From: Chrysochromulina tobinii
Taxonomy: Eukaryota > Haptophyta > Prymnesiales > Chrysochromulinaceae
Direction of reading: 5' to 3'
Length of the DNA: 53,933 bases
Assembly: GCA_001275005.1 (NCBI GenBank)
Contig: JWZX01003251.1
Coordinates: forward strand, 1 to 53,933
Of the stretch, positions 19,101 through 27,751 are shown in pieces. Under the pieces are notes generated by a model that saw nothing but the letters and a program-made list of their open reading frames with translations, did not search any database and was not told the DNA's origin. Every line of letters starts with the position of its first letter. Within the stretch, counting starts at the first letter, position 1. The position numbers and the translations under genes are program-made.

Positions 19101-22100
19101 TTGAGGCGCTGGAAGGCGAGCTTGCTCGCTAGGGACGGGTCGAGCATCGCCGCGTTGTCCTTCTCGATGAGCGGATCGTACCGATCCCATGGCAACGTCG
19201 CCGCCCGCGGCAGCAGCGGCGGCTCGCCGTCATTCTCGACACCGAAACGTTCCGAGCCCGACGAGCTTGGCTTCTTGGACGACGACGGGCGCGCCGCCGG
19301 CGGCTTCTTCGGTGCGCTCATCGGCTGCGGCGCCGGACGGTACTGGCTGAACCCGGGCTTCCACAGGGGGTAACGGCTTTTCGTCTCAATCCAGAGCTCA
19401 AGGATCTCGTCCTTTGTCAGGTCCCGTGGCCAGATCCACGCCTGTGCGAGCAGCCCCGCCCCCTTGCTCGACGTGACGAGCCGGCGGATCTGCACACTCG
19501 CGTCCATCTCGGTGCTCACATACGTGGCGGGGCGCTTTGGCTCGGGCAAAAGAGCGCGTGCCGGCTGTGGCGCCCCCTTAGTGTCGATCGAATGGTACCC
19601 GATCCAGAACTGCGATTCTCGGCCGTCGTTGGTGACCACAAGCAGGCACCAGTTGTCGCCGGCGAGGCGTGGGTCGAAGTCAGTCGCGCAGAAGACGTTG
19701 TCGACGAGTGCGCCGAGTTGGTTGTTGCGCACGAGCGCGGGCATGTTGCGAGTCTCTCCGAAGAAAAGGAGTTGGTCCGAGAGAGATTCAATCGGCCGCC
19801 ATTTGATCCAGTATGCGAACGTGTAGCAGAGCGTGTCCTTAGTGGGCATGTACGCGAGCGCAGTCGACATGAGCCGCATCGTCGTCCCGCCATTGCCGGC
19901 AGCGTGCATCCCCGCATCATTCCCTGATGAGAGCGTCGTCGGTTGCTGATTCAAGTGAGAGGCGACGGGGGCGGCATCGGCTCTTTGTTTGCTCGCTTTC
20001 TCACTTGTATCGGCCGAGTCGGCAGGCACATTTACCGGCCTGGGCGCGCGTACCCCCGCCGTCGTTCCCACGACGTCGCGCAACGCCAAGCGGCTCCACC
20101 GGTTCGACTTGGCGTTGATCGGCTTGGCGGGATCCTCGCCTGCAGCTGCCTCGGCCGCCTCTGGAACCGCCATAGAGTCAAGCGACGCCTTGCGGCTCCG
20201 GCTCGGCTCGGCTTGATCCTCGCCTGCAACTGCATATCTGTAAAGGGCGGGGGTGCTCATGAGACTTGCCTCGACCGCCTCCGGGACCGGAATCGACGGT
20301 GCCGTGGGTTGCAGTGGCCGCGCTCCTGTTGGCTGCGGTTGACTGCCGGATTCCATATCGGGCGTCTTCGAACATGAGGAGGAGGCGTTCGACCCCTCGC
20401 GTGATGCGTTCGCGTTCGGCGATGGCGTGCGACGGCTCCTCGCGTTCGGCGGCTCATCGGGTGGGCTGGGCGGCGGCGTGGGCTCACTCCCACTTGTTGA
20501 TGTGGGCCATCCAGGCACGACTGGTACCGGGCCACGTCCCGCCACCACGTCCCGCCAGCCGGGCTCGAAGAGCGACGGCGGCTCACGCACGCCCGACTGG
20601 CTGAGCGGGTTGTCCTCTGCCATGCTCGCCATGCTCGGCTCTATCGACTCGCCATCTTCGTAGGGTGATGTCCACTGCGTCTTGGTACTGCCGTCCTCCG
20701 TGCAGTAGTAGTAAGTTCGCCCATCCGGGGCAGTCGCCTCAGACCATTGCGGAGAGAGCCCGTACTTGCTGCGAGACGATGAGGATGCCGTGGCACGCAA
20801 CGCACACCCAGCAGATCCACCGCGTGTAGAGCAAGCCCCGACTCCAGCGCCAGCATCATTAGTTGTGTCGTCCTCTCGAGGGCTCGGGAGCGTGCTTTCC
20901 ATCTTGCTCCCCTTTTTCCGAATCCCGAGACTCTCGGGCGGTCGGATGGCGATGCGCAACATGACGACGCCCACTGGCACCTCCACTCTGGAGATGTCCT
21001 CCTCCTCCTCCTCCTCCTTAGTGTCCTCGAGCTCCTCGTCAATGGGCCCCACTTTACTCAGGCTCATACGTCTCAGACTGGCCCAGCCACTGCCAGTGGC
21101 ACTGGGTGAGAGGCTCACGACGCTCCCGACGCTCGAGCGTGCGAGCTGTGGAGGAGCCTTGTGGGGTGGAGGCAGCGCCTTGGGCGCAGGTGAGCCCTTG
21201 GGCGCCATCTCCTCAAAGCCCATCAAGTCAAATGCCATGTCCATCTCGCACGTGCCGTTATTGTTGGGCTTGCCGTCGCGCAGCAACTCCTTGAGGCTGA
21301 TCTTGGTGATGCCGATGAACCCTTTGAGTTGGGCCGTGCCCTTACGGTCCGTGATGTACCACTTGCGTCCTTGCTTGTTGGCCACGATCAGCTTGATGGT
21401 CACGTCGGAGCTCGATGGGTCGACATCTTCGAGGATCTGCGTGAGCTCGAGAGTCTCGGCCTCGCTGTTTTCGGTGCGGTACCGGCGCTCGATTTGATCG
21501 TGAGCACGCCCCTTGAAAGTGCTGAAGCCCTTCCTGAGCGGGTACGGCTCCGAAAGGTGCTCGGGAGGGTTGTCGCCAGGGATCATGCTCTCGACGAGAA
21601 CGAGCGCATCGCCGGCTGCAAACTCGGGGCCCATGGCGGCGAGGATCTTCAAGCCTATCTCGTTGAGGCGCGAGCTCTTAATCTCAAGGCGCACCTCACC
21701 TCGCTCGAGCTCCCGCTCCTTTTCGTTCTCGGCGCGCCGAATGTCGTGGATCAGCATCAGGTTCGTCATTCGGAGCCAGCTGCGCAGATTCTTTGGGCGT
21801 GTCGTCTTCACGAGATGCTTCGAACGCGCCTGGAGCATCGACTGCATCGTCGGGTTGTTTTCCTTGAGCGTGATCCATTGGTCCTTCATACCCTGGTACC
21901 ACTCATCGTAGCTCTGCCGCATGTTGCCCACGTATTGCGTCTGCTGCGGCAGCACGCCCCCCGGCGTGACCGCCTGCTTCACGTTCAGGTCCCAGTAAAA
22001 CACACCGTCGTCGTCCTTGATGGCCACCTGCTTGCCCAGGGGCTGATGCGTGACGGCGTCCATGATCCACTCGTTGTTGACGCGGTCCATCTTACCGATG

Positions 22101-22651
22101 AGCTCGGCGTCGTCCTGAGCTTGCAGCGACGCGTCGATGAACAGCGTGTGCGGTGGCTTGAATGTGAACTCAGGCATCTGGTAATGTGGGCCAACAAAGA
22201 ACGCGGGGTAGCGCCACGCGTTGACCGCTGCCATCCAGCCCTCCACAGGGTCGCGCTGCCCATCAAAGTAATCATCGTTGAAACGCGGACGCGACTGGAG
22301 AAAGTCTTTTCGCTGCTCGCGCAAGCCTTTGTCCTGAATGAGGTGCATCGGATGCTGCGAACCGCCGTGCACGGTGAGAGACATGGCCGGTATCTCCAGC
22401 TCCCACACCTTGATCGCATTGAGCATCCACAAGCTGTTCTGTCCCTTGGGATTCGTTTCATGATTCGGGTCCGTCTCTGGCACCCAGTACATTGGGTGAG
22501 GCATGTCCTTGATGGCCTCGGTTGGAGGATTCTCGTAGTCGAGGGCATTTGCACGGAGCTCTGCAATGAGCTGCGCCTTGAGCGACTTGAAGCGCTTGGT
22601 GTTCTGCGACTCGAACGAGGACTGGAACTCTTCGACCTCTTCGACCGACAT
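16187..22651 (-). CDS. Giant WW / LamG-like / SLOG-like / double SLATT-like membrane protein
   Basis: One uninterrupted frame of 2,154 residues. The N-terminal 500 or so residues are unique and include MPHPMYWVPETDPNHETNPK. A WW domain lies at about 632-668 (PQWSEATAPDGRTYYY, then KTQWTSPYED). A Ser/Pro/Ala linker follows, then a concanavalin/LamG-like segment at about 917-1097 (YTFAYWIKWRPIESLSDQLL). Residues about 1165-1455 look like a SLOG/LSDAT nucleotide-sensor fold as in TRPM channels (SPFLLLESTGGIAQAFSYI). Next come two hydrophobic helices and KFRTRSMEYDGQKLAQAM at about 1587-1670, a further hydrophobic stretch at about 1817-1850, and a last pair at about 2020-2060. These helix-pair units resemble SLATT/DUF4231 two-TM effectors. 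It probably senses a nucleotide-like ligand and acts at a membrane; that is inference. Confidence 0.6.
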   Translation of the reverse strand: MSVEEVEEFQSSFESQNTKRFKSLKAQLIAELRANALDYENPPTEAIKDMPHPMYWVPETDPNHETNPKGQNSLWMLNAIKVWELEIPAMSLTVHGGSQHPMHLIQDKGLREQRKDFLQSRPRFNDDYFDGQRDPVEGWMAAVNAWRYPAFFVGPHYQMPEFTFKPPHTLFIDASLQAQDDAELIGKMDRVNNEWIMDAVTHQPLGKQVAIKDDDGVFYWDLNVKQAVTPGGVLPQQTQYVGNMRQSYDEWYQGMKDQWITLKENNPTMQSMLQARSKHLVKTTRPKNLRSWLRMTNLMLIHDIRRAENEKERELERGEVRLEIKSSRLNEIGLKILAAMGPEFAAGDALVLVESMIPGDNPPEHLSEPYPLRKGFSTFKGRAHDQIERRYRTENSEAETLELTQILEDVDPSSSDVTIKLIVANKQGRKWYITDRKGTAQLKGFIGITKISLKELLRDGKPNNNGTCEMDMAFDLMGFEEMAPKGSPAPKALPPPHKAPPQLARSSVGSVVSLSPSATGSGWASLRRMSLSKVGPIDEELEDTKEEEEEEDISRVEVPVGVVMLRIAIRPPESLGIRKKGSKMESTLPSPREDDTTNDAGAGVGACSTRGGSAGCALRATASSSSRSKYGLSPQWSEATAPDGRTYYYCTEDGSTKTQWTSPYEDGESIEPSMASMAEDNPLSQSGVREPPSLFEPGWRDVVAGRGPVPVVPGWPTSTSGSEPTPPPSPPDEPPNARSRRTPSPNANASREGSNASSSCSKTPDMESGSQPQPTGARPLQPTAPSIPVPEAVEASLMSTPALYRYAVAGEDQAEPSRSRKASLDSMAVPEAAEAAAGEDPAKPINAKSNRWSRLALRDVVGTTAGVRAPRPVNVPADSADTSEKASKQRADAAPVASHLNQQPTTLSSGNDAGMHAAGNGGTTMRLMSTALAYMPTKDTLCYTFAYWIKWRPIESLSDQLLFFGETRNMPALVRNNQLGALVDNVFCATDFDPRLAGDNWCLLVVTNDGRESQFWIGYHSIDTKGAPQPARALLPEPKRPATYVSTEMDASVQIRRLVTSSKGAGLLAQAWIWPRDLTKDEILELWIETKSRYPLWKPGFSQYRPAPQPMSAPKKPPAARPSSSKKPSSSGSERFGVENDGEPPLLPRAATLPWDRYDPLIEKDNAAMLDPSLASKLAFQRLKNVFSVLIDYATFSQVFLVIDKNQNSSPTAELMIEIALRGNTGLNPKVVVMDSRPRLERAAAMLQALIECKFLIDQELAYKKLDAPEEQKVTEYKLTSIDYATPRADLRRLVTPAGLAWLRASAQELDQTVQLIDSHPNHPGMCKRVIEIFREYQYDVDLQPDRRPIIGRIWRIFYDAQLFASGTNYIIFDSVDFKAKPIISVLGTIGAIFMHGSTAEHRKIVDFIQEGSPFLLLESTGGIAQAFSYIIKAVRLMKPKWDIDFVMRLITEYKQRAARNVRKERMTKENRKLALDNIILLDKELARVDLLLSAGEHSEHWMRSFGLPEALMLFEIWQRSPDFVMKQFQTADVMKRSAESLLDLFTNCFSSAGSPPELGLGNAEIKVVATAWSRHLVLFNNAEVYNLRSWTMQCILYVFGLLTTLLSVISQIPALSNIWILDAGMLVLPIFVALLGTISSRLRQRQKFSVAKMASHELVSEIYKFRTRSMEYDGQKLAQAMRATQEGPADKKKKSDDEPVAPISAKVKDKLARTIFVQRVQLIYSSTESELSKGASVSHRTGIGGALPGGLDASRLLVDEVDGDAQRKTLEALQRHVASRIYFVTLREWALTAEVVRKEKDLANAASGNATRRYLRRTYSGLTGTVAGVVVSTAGAVVLSVGRISECLSGLVWTRIIIERQVDEEEAATSLKGAGSKDLDNQIHSSEGQTASGGKRAERLVRQMKRWASKTALAPDVLREGLHVAADVLRDGLHVAATALSVEDGGRGGGGHGEKALITALPRGERLETRYLEEDGTGQAAAAPGADVEQGGGAVRVKDDMMTSLNIDDYMQFRARPILAYIEKTAPWRSFELQCLEVAIFVVSSLSAVMVGLRQELAPYVALTVAVGFVCKSAIEFTRLDKQVETFNKSQRELHNLLNQWDGMTRTERRTRSTIKQVVGTVETAMLNVAMALTDGMLTGAGGGGDGEEEEAS
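16835..16905 (-). repeat. In-frame 33-nt tandem duplication in the SLOG/SLATT-like gene
   Basis: The segment containing GCCGCCACGTGCAGGCC and TCCCGTAGAACGTCGG is repeated in tandem. In the protein it gives VLREGLHVAAD followed by VLRDGLHVAAT, an 11-residue repeat that keeps the frame. Confidence 0.8.
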
Positions 22652-22971
22652 GGTAAGGAGCGGTCGGCCTGCGCCTCGGATCGCTGCTGCCCCGCGCTAA
22701 GCCCTGCGCCACGTGCACGAAGCGCGCGGCGGCGCGCTGAGCGCACGACGGGTGGTTGGCCTGTTTGCGAACCCGCTACGCCCGTTAGCGAGAAAATTGC
22801 ATGCCATCTCTTCCACGCACCCTCACACACCAACCCCGTTTCTCAGCGGGGTTGTAGACTCACTGAGCTCTGGGGTGTGTCTGATAACTGTCTGATGACG
22901 GCTGATGACAATCGAGAGTGGGCGTGAAGCTTTTGAGCGAGCGCTTCTTCGGAAGGCTCACGCCGGGGAGG
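22652..22971. promoter_or_regulatory. Divergent promoter region with possible 5' UTR intron remnant
   Basis: The two flanking genes start 320 bases apart on opposite strands. Between 22875 and 22915 the plus strand reads GTGTGTCTGATAACTG, then CTGATGACGGCTGATGAC, close to the decamer words of the introns here. A 5' UTR intron of the plus-strand gene is possible. No gene is called. Confidence 0.4.
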
Positions 22972-25900
22972 ATGGTTGGCACTCCGTTGCACATGGACAC
23001 GTCACTGCCGCGCACGATGGCGCGCATCCGCCGCTTGGTGCGCGAGAACCCCAACGATCGCGAGCTACAGCGGCTCCTGCACACCCTCCTCACTTCGATG
23101 TCATCTGAGCGCGTCGACGAGGGCGAGGTCAACAGCGTGCTCGCTCAGATGGAGCAGCGCAAGAGTCGTCAATCTCTCGAACCGCAAAAGTCGCCGCCAC
23201 TCACGGGCTGCCTAAATGGCCTTCGAGCGCTCGGCGACAGCCGTGAAGGCAGGGCCGTTGCCTCGCCACTTCGCTTGGTACCGGGGCAGGCTTTGACACC
23301 CAGCCCCGGCTTTGGCACCCACTCCGCGACCATCACGCCCGCGCAGCCGCGCCGTGCCAACTGCCACCCCTTCGAGGAGGACACTTCGGGGACGATCGCC
23401 CGTGCTGCAGCTGCCATCGCCACCGCTGAGCGTCAGCAGAGGGCGTACGCAGACGAGGTACACACTCTTCACGGTCGACACGGCGACACCTCGTCGGCCT
23501 TTGCGCCTTTACCCTCACTCGCGCCTGCTGCTCCAGCTCCTCCGGCGTCTGCCGGCGCCTCGCCGCTCACGACGGCGCCTCTAGCGCTCACGACGGCGCC
23601 TCTAGAGCCTTCGCGGTCGCAGCCCACGTGCGCATCTCTCCGGCGGCTCACCGGTACCGCCCCGACCAGCAGCGCATGCGTCCCGACCAGCAGTGCATGC
23701 GCCCCGATCAGCAGGGGAAGCGAGCCGTCAGTTGGGCCGTCAGTTGGATCGGCAGTTGGCTCGCCAGAGAGCCAGAGTGTCTGCGCGCACTTTGCCTCTG
23801 GCGGCGGCGACGACGGCGATAGTGGCGGAGGCGGCAGCGCCGAGCTCGGCACAGCAGCGCCGGAGGAGGCCGCCAGCCTCACCCTATTCGAGCCCGGTGC
23901 GGCGCTCAGCGGCGGCTACTGGTCAGCACAGCGCCATGAGCAGTCGCTCGAGGTGATGCGCCGTCGGCAAGAGCAAGCGCTGACGGCGCTCCGCCAGAAG
24001 AGCTTCCGCGACGCGCGACAGGCGCAGGCGCAGCATGAGTACGCGATCGCCCAATTGCGCCGCCAATCGGAGGAGCAGTTGGGCGCCGCGGCCGAGGCGA
24101 GGCGGGCCGAGGCGAAGCGCGTCGACGGGCTCGCTCAGAAGCTCGGCGAGGTGCAGGCGAGATTGAGGCGGCTCGAGGCGCAGCAGCCGTTGGCCGTTGT
24201 CGGCGGCAGCAGTGCCCGCTGGAGCGGCGAGAGTGTGGATGTGAAAGGTGCCTCCGCCGGCGACGTGCCGGGGCTTGAGGGAGAGCTAGCGGCGGAGCTG
24301 CGCGCGATGGCCCATTCACACCGTATCGAGCTCGGAGCCAAGGAGAAGGCCGCCGCCGCCGTCCTCGAGCGCGAGGTGGCGCATCGGGAGCGTGCCCTCG
24401 CGAGCCTCGAGGCGGGCTTCGCCGAGGAGCGGGCGGAGCTCGAGGGGAGATCGACGAAACTCGGGGCTCGTGTCAAGGAGCTCGAGGCCCAACAGCAAAA
24501 GGCGCTCGAGGCGTTCAAATCGCGCGCCGAGGTGGCCGAGAGGGCGCTCGAGGCTGAGCGATCTGAGCGGCGCGCGCTCGAAGAGAACTTCAGCGCGGCG
24601 CAGCGGCAGTGGAAGGCGGGGCAGGCGGAGGAGGCGCAGCGGCGCCAGCGGGAGGATGACGCGCTCGTGGACGATGTGATGACGCGCAGGCGGCAAGAGA
24701 TGCTGGCCGAGGCGCGCAAGCAGGCGCGCTCGGAGCTGTGGGAAGAGGCGCGACGATCGGCCAAGGAGGAGCTCGAGGGTGCGAGATTGGAGCTCGAGGC
24801 GGAGATGCTCGCAAGGCGGTCGCTCTACCGCGAGAATGAGGAGGCGCGCGCGGCGGCGGAGGCACGCACCGAGGCGGCCGAGGCGGCGGCGTCGCGTGCC
24901 AAGGCGGCTGCGAGGGAGGAGGGCTTCGCGGAGGGGCGCGAGGCAGCGTGGCGCGAGGCGCGCATGATCGCTCGGCTCGAGATGGAGGAGGAGATGAAGC
25001 GCGCGGGGGCCGAGCAGGCTGTGGCGGCCGAGGTGAAGCTGCGTGAGCTCGAGCAGGCACGTACCCAGGTGCATCTCCAGCTCGCCGAGGCTGAGAGGGC
25101 GATGTCGATCGCGGTTCAGGATGCAAGGGAGGAGGCGATCGCGCAGACGCGGGCGAAGGCGTATGAGGAGGCGAGGGAGCAAGTTCAGGCCGAGTGGGCA
25201 GGGCAGCAAGGAGGCGCGCAACAAGGTTGGCCCTCCGCCGAGGGCGCCGGCGTGGGCGGCGCCGGCATGGAACCCTCAAGCCCAAGCGCGCCTGCGACCC
25301 CAGAAGGGTCCCATGCTGGTGGCTTGACCGGCCCCGCGCCCAGCCCTGGGCCAAGCCCTGGCTTCGGCTCGAGCCGCATGCTGGACGCGGTGAGTCGTCT
25401 CGCCGAGAGCGAGCAGCGCGCGTGGGTGTCGGAGGTGGAGAGGACGGTGCAGCAGCGCCAGATGCTCAGCAAGGCTCAGGAGGTCTCGCAGGCGATCGGC
25501 GCTGAGATGCGTCGCGCCAGGGAAGCCATCATCGCCGAGTATGGTCCTGGTATCTTCGACAGCGCAGCCGCCTCCGGGGCCGTGGCAGATCTTCCCACAC
25601 GAGCCCTCGGCCTCCTCGCCGCCGCCGCCGCGCCCGCGGCCCGCAACGCCGACGAGCTGCAGCTGGAGCATTCCTCGGAGGTGATGGAGGAGCTCATTAA
25701 GGCGAAGGGCAAGCTCCGGCAGCGAGATGAGGCCCTGCGCGAACGAGATCTCGAGCTCGCCGAATTGCGAGCGCAATTAGAGGGCCTGCGGCTCAAGGCG
25801 GCGCGTGCGGAGCGCAAGGCGTATGCCCACGAGGTACAGGTGGCGATGCGCGACCAGAGCGCCGCCGCTACCACCACCACCGCCACCGCCGCTACCACCA

Positions 25901-27279
25901 CCACCGCCACCGCTCCCGCCGCCGCCGCCGCCACCGCTCCCGCCAGCCCCGCCGTCGGCGGGTTTGCCATCGCCGCCTCTCCCTCCGCGGGACCAGAAGC
26001 GGCGCGTTTTGGGTACCCTAGCCTCCCGGCGCCACCCCCTGCCTACCCAGAGCCTACGCCTGACACCGAGCCGCTCGATGCGCCGCTGAGCTCTGGGGTT
26101 GGCGAGGTGCAGTCGGCCGCGCCGCCGCCCGCTGCTGAGGACCCTTACGGGTACGCGACGACCAGGGCGGCCGCAGAGGCCGTGTTTGCCGACGGGTACG
26201 CCGAGGCCGAGGGTGGTGCTAGTGGGGACGCCGTGCCGGGCGTGTCGGATGGCTTGGCCGGGCTGGGTGAGCCACCCTCTGAGCTCCCGCCCGTGCCTGT
26301 TGTGAAGCCGCGGCTGCCGCCGCCGCCCCCGCAGGTGGTGGCGGCACGCGGCGAGTTCCCAGCCCCTGGCTTTTTCTGCGCCCCCGCATCGGATGCTCCT
26401 TACGCCGCCACAGCGCCCCTTACCCCGGCTGCCGCTAGCGCCCTGGCCGCGCCGCCCTCACCGCCTCTGCCCGAGCAATCACCATCGCAGAAGGTCTCCG
26501 ACTCCCCCCCTGGCTCCTCGGCCGCCCCGACCGGCTCCTCGGCCGCCCCGACCGGCTCCTCGGCCGCCCTGACCGGCTCCTCGGCCGCCCCATCCGGCTC
26601 GTCGGCCGCCCCGACCGGCTCCTCGGCCGCCCCATCCGGCTCGTCGGCCGCCCCGAAACCCGGGAGCTCCGGCCCCACTGCGGCGACGCGGCCAGCCGCG
26701 CAGAAGCCCTCTCCCAAACAGTCCAAGCCGGACGGCGGACTCAGAGCGGCCATCGAGGCAGGCGCGTGGATGGCCGAGGTGCTCGGCATAGCGCCTCCCC
26801 CCGAAGCGGCCGACGTGGAGGGGCACCATGCGCTGCTGCATGCCTGGCTACGCTCGGGCGAGCTCCTGTGCGAGCTCATCAACAAGCTGCAGCCCGGCAC
26901 AATCTCGCGCGTCTCCTCGAGCGCCATGCCCTTTAAGCAGATGGAGAACATCTCGAACTACATCGAGGCATGCGCGGCGCTCGGCGTGCCCAACCAGGAC
27001 TGCTTTCGATCCGTCGACCTTTTCGAGGGCAAGGACCTGCGCGCGGTCGTGCGCAACATCCATTCGCTCGGACGCGTCGCGCAGCGCCTCGAGGGCTTCC
27101 ACGGGCCCACCCTCGGCGCCAAGCTCGCTGAGAAGAATGAGCGCTCCTTTACCGAGCAGCAGCTCAGCGAGGCGAAGGCGATGCCCGCGCGCTGGTCCAA
27201 CGTTGGAAAATCGATGCCGTCCGCGGACGCGCCAGTCCAGCCGCGGCCACAGGCGGCCGGCATGCGGCGCGGGCCTTGA
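22972..27279 (+). CDS. Long coiled-coil protein with C-terminal calponin-homology (CH) domain
   Basis: 1,435 residues from the first ATG at 22972; the frame opens just upstream after a TGA at 22906. Residues about 1-330 are mixed and Pro/Ser-rich. About 330-1000 is strong coiled coil rich in Glu, Ala, Arg and Leu, with two breaks. A Pro/Ala linker follows, with seven SSAAPTG-type repeats near 1180-1230. The C-terminus (about 1255-1385) is a single CH domain: LLHAWLRSGELLCELINKLQ, then PFKQMENISNYIEACAALGV and DLFEGKDLRAVVRNIHSLGR are the hallmark helices of calponin/transgelin-type CH domains. Such domains bind actin or microtubules, so a cytoskeletal linker is likely. It is divergent from the 16187-22651 gene. 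Confidence 0.8.
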   Translation: MVGTPLHMDTSLPRTMARIRRLVRENPNDRELQRLLHTLLTSMSSERVDEGEVNSVLAQMEQRKSRQSLEPQKSPPLTGCLNGLRALGDSREGRAVASPLRLVPGQALTPSPGFGTHSATITPAQPRRANCHPFEEDTSGTIARAAAAIATAERQQRAYADEVHTLHGRHGDTSSAFAPLPSLAPAAPAPPASAGASPLTTAPLALTTAPLEPSRSQPTCASLRRLTGTAPTSSACVPTSSACAPISRGSEPSVGPSVGSAVGSPESQSVCAHFASGGGDDGDSGGGGSAELGTAAPEEAASLTLFEPGAALSGGYWSAQRHEQSLEVMRRRQEQALTALRQKSFRDARQAQAQHEYAIAQLRRQSEEQLGAAAEARRAEAKRVDGLAQKLGEVQARLRRLEAQQPLAVVGGSSARWSGESVDVKGASAGDVPGLEGELAAELRAMAHSHRIELGAKEKAAAAVLEREVAHRERALASLEAGFAEERAELEGRSTKLGARVKELEAQQQKALEAFKSRAEVAERALEAERSERRALEENFSAAQRQWKAGQAEEAQRRQREDDALVDDVMTRRRQEMLAEARKQARSELWEEARRSAKEELEGARLELEAEMLARRSLYRENEEARAAAEARTEAAEAAASRAKAAAREEGFAEGREAAWREARMIARLEMEEEMKRAGAEQAVAAEVKLRELEQARTQVHLQLAEAERAMSIAVQDAREEAIAQTRAKAYEEAREQVQAEWAGQQGGAQQGWPSAEGAGVGGAGMEPSSPSAPATPEGSHAGGLTGPAPSPGPSPGFGSSRMLDAVSRLAESEQRAWVSEVERTVQQRQMLSKAQEVSQAIGAEMRRAREAIIAEYGPGIFDSAAASGAVADLPTRALGLLAAAAAPAARNADELQLEHSSEVMEELIKAKGKLRQRDEALRERDLELAELRAQLEGLRLKAARAERKAYAHEVQVAMRDQSAAATTTTATAATTTTATAPAAAAATAPASPAVGGFAIAASPSAGPEAARFGYPSLPAPPPAYPEPTPDTEPLDAPLSSGVGEVQSAAPPPAAEDPYGYATTRAAAEAVFADGYAEAEGGASGDAVPGVSDGLAGLGEPPSELPPVPVVKPRLPPPPPQVVAARGEFPAPGFFCAPASDAPYAATAPLTPAAASALAAPPSPPLPEQSPSQKVSDSPPGSSAAPTGSSAAPTGSSAALTGSSAAPSGSSAAPTGSSAAPSGSSAAPKPGSSGPTAATRPAAQKPSPKQSKPDGGLRAAIEAGAWMAEVLGIAPPPEAADVEGHHALLHAWLRSGELLCELINKLQPGTISRVSSSAMPFKQMENISNYIEACAALGVPNQDCFRSVDLFEGKDLRAVVRNIHSLGRVAQRLEGFHGPTLGAKLAEKNERSFTEQQLSEAKAMPARWSNVGKSMPSADAPVQPRPQAAGMRRGP
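26512..26655 (+). repeat. 21-nt tandem repeats coding SSAAPTG
   Basis: Seven units of about GGCTCCTCGGCCGCCCCGACC with small changes (ACC/TCC, CTGACC) encode SSAAPTG, SSAALTG and SSAAPSG in a linker ahead of the CH domain. Confidence 0.9.
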
Positions 27280-27751
27280 GCGCCGGTACTCGTTGTACCC
27301 CATACATACAAGCACGACCACGGCACAGAACCGAACCGTTCGCTTCGTGACAGTGTACCGTGTTTACCTAGACGGGCTAGATAATATTATTAGAACGTAA
27401 AAGCCCGACCCGACCGCTTTCGGCTTTCGACCGGACCGGCGAACGTCTACGTGATACGAAAGTCAAAGTGCCGGCAGCCGATCGCACCATGCAATTAATT
27501 GAATCGTCAATCGTTCACGCCCGCGGGGGTCTGCGAGCCGTCAAGCGTCAACCCGTCCTAGGGGAGACATGGGCCCGCGCGGGCGGGCGGGCGCGCGCAG
27601 GCTCGAGTGCGGAGTGCGAGTCGCACGAAGTCGAACTGAACTGAACTGAACTGAACTGCAGAGTCGGACGGCTCACTTGACTTCTTTCCAAAAGAAGAAA
27701 GTGTGCCTTCGATGGCAGTTTCGATTACTTCTTGTTCTGGACGACTCTCAG
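27280..27751. other. Intergenic region with (GAACT)n
   Basis: No gene recognised. It includes an AT palindrome ATAATATTAT at 27381-27390 in a locally AT-rich patch, which may mark the 3' end of the CH-domain gene. A (GAACT) pentamer run lies at about 27633-27658 and a GGCGGGCGGGCGCGCGC patch just before it. The promoter of the next gene should be in the right half. Confidence 0.45.
27633..27658. repeat. Pentanucleotide microsatellite (GAACT)n
   Basis: About five tandem GAACT units, roughly 95 bases upstream of the chosen start of the coiled-coil gene at 27752. Confidence 0.85.

Noticed and set aside
17924-19132. Plus-strand open frame (402 codons) opposite the SLOG-like region
   Set aside because: Antisense shadow; no recognisable features.
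16187-22651. SLOG/SLATT-like gene as bacterial contamination or a prophage-type defence operon
   Set aside because: It is flanked by eukaryotic genes on both sides, shares their base composition, and also carries WW and LamG-like domains; no operon partner is present.
21329-22927. Long plus-strand open frame (532 codons) opposite the SLOG/SLATT-like gene
   Set aside because: Antisense shadow with biased Arg/His/Leu composition; the minus frame has WW and other structured segments.
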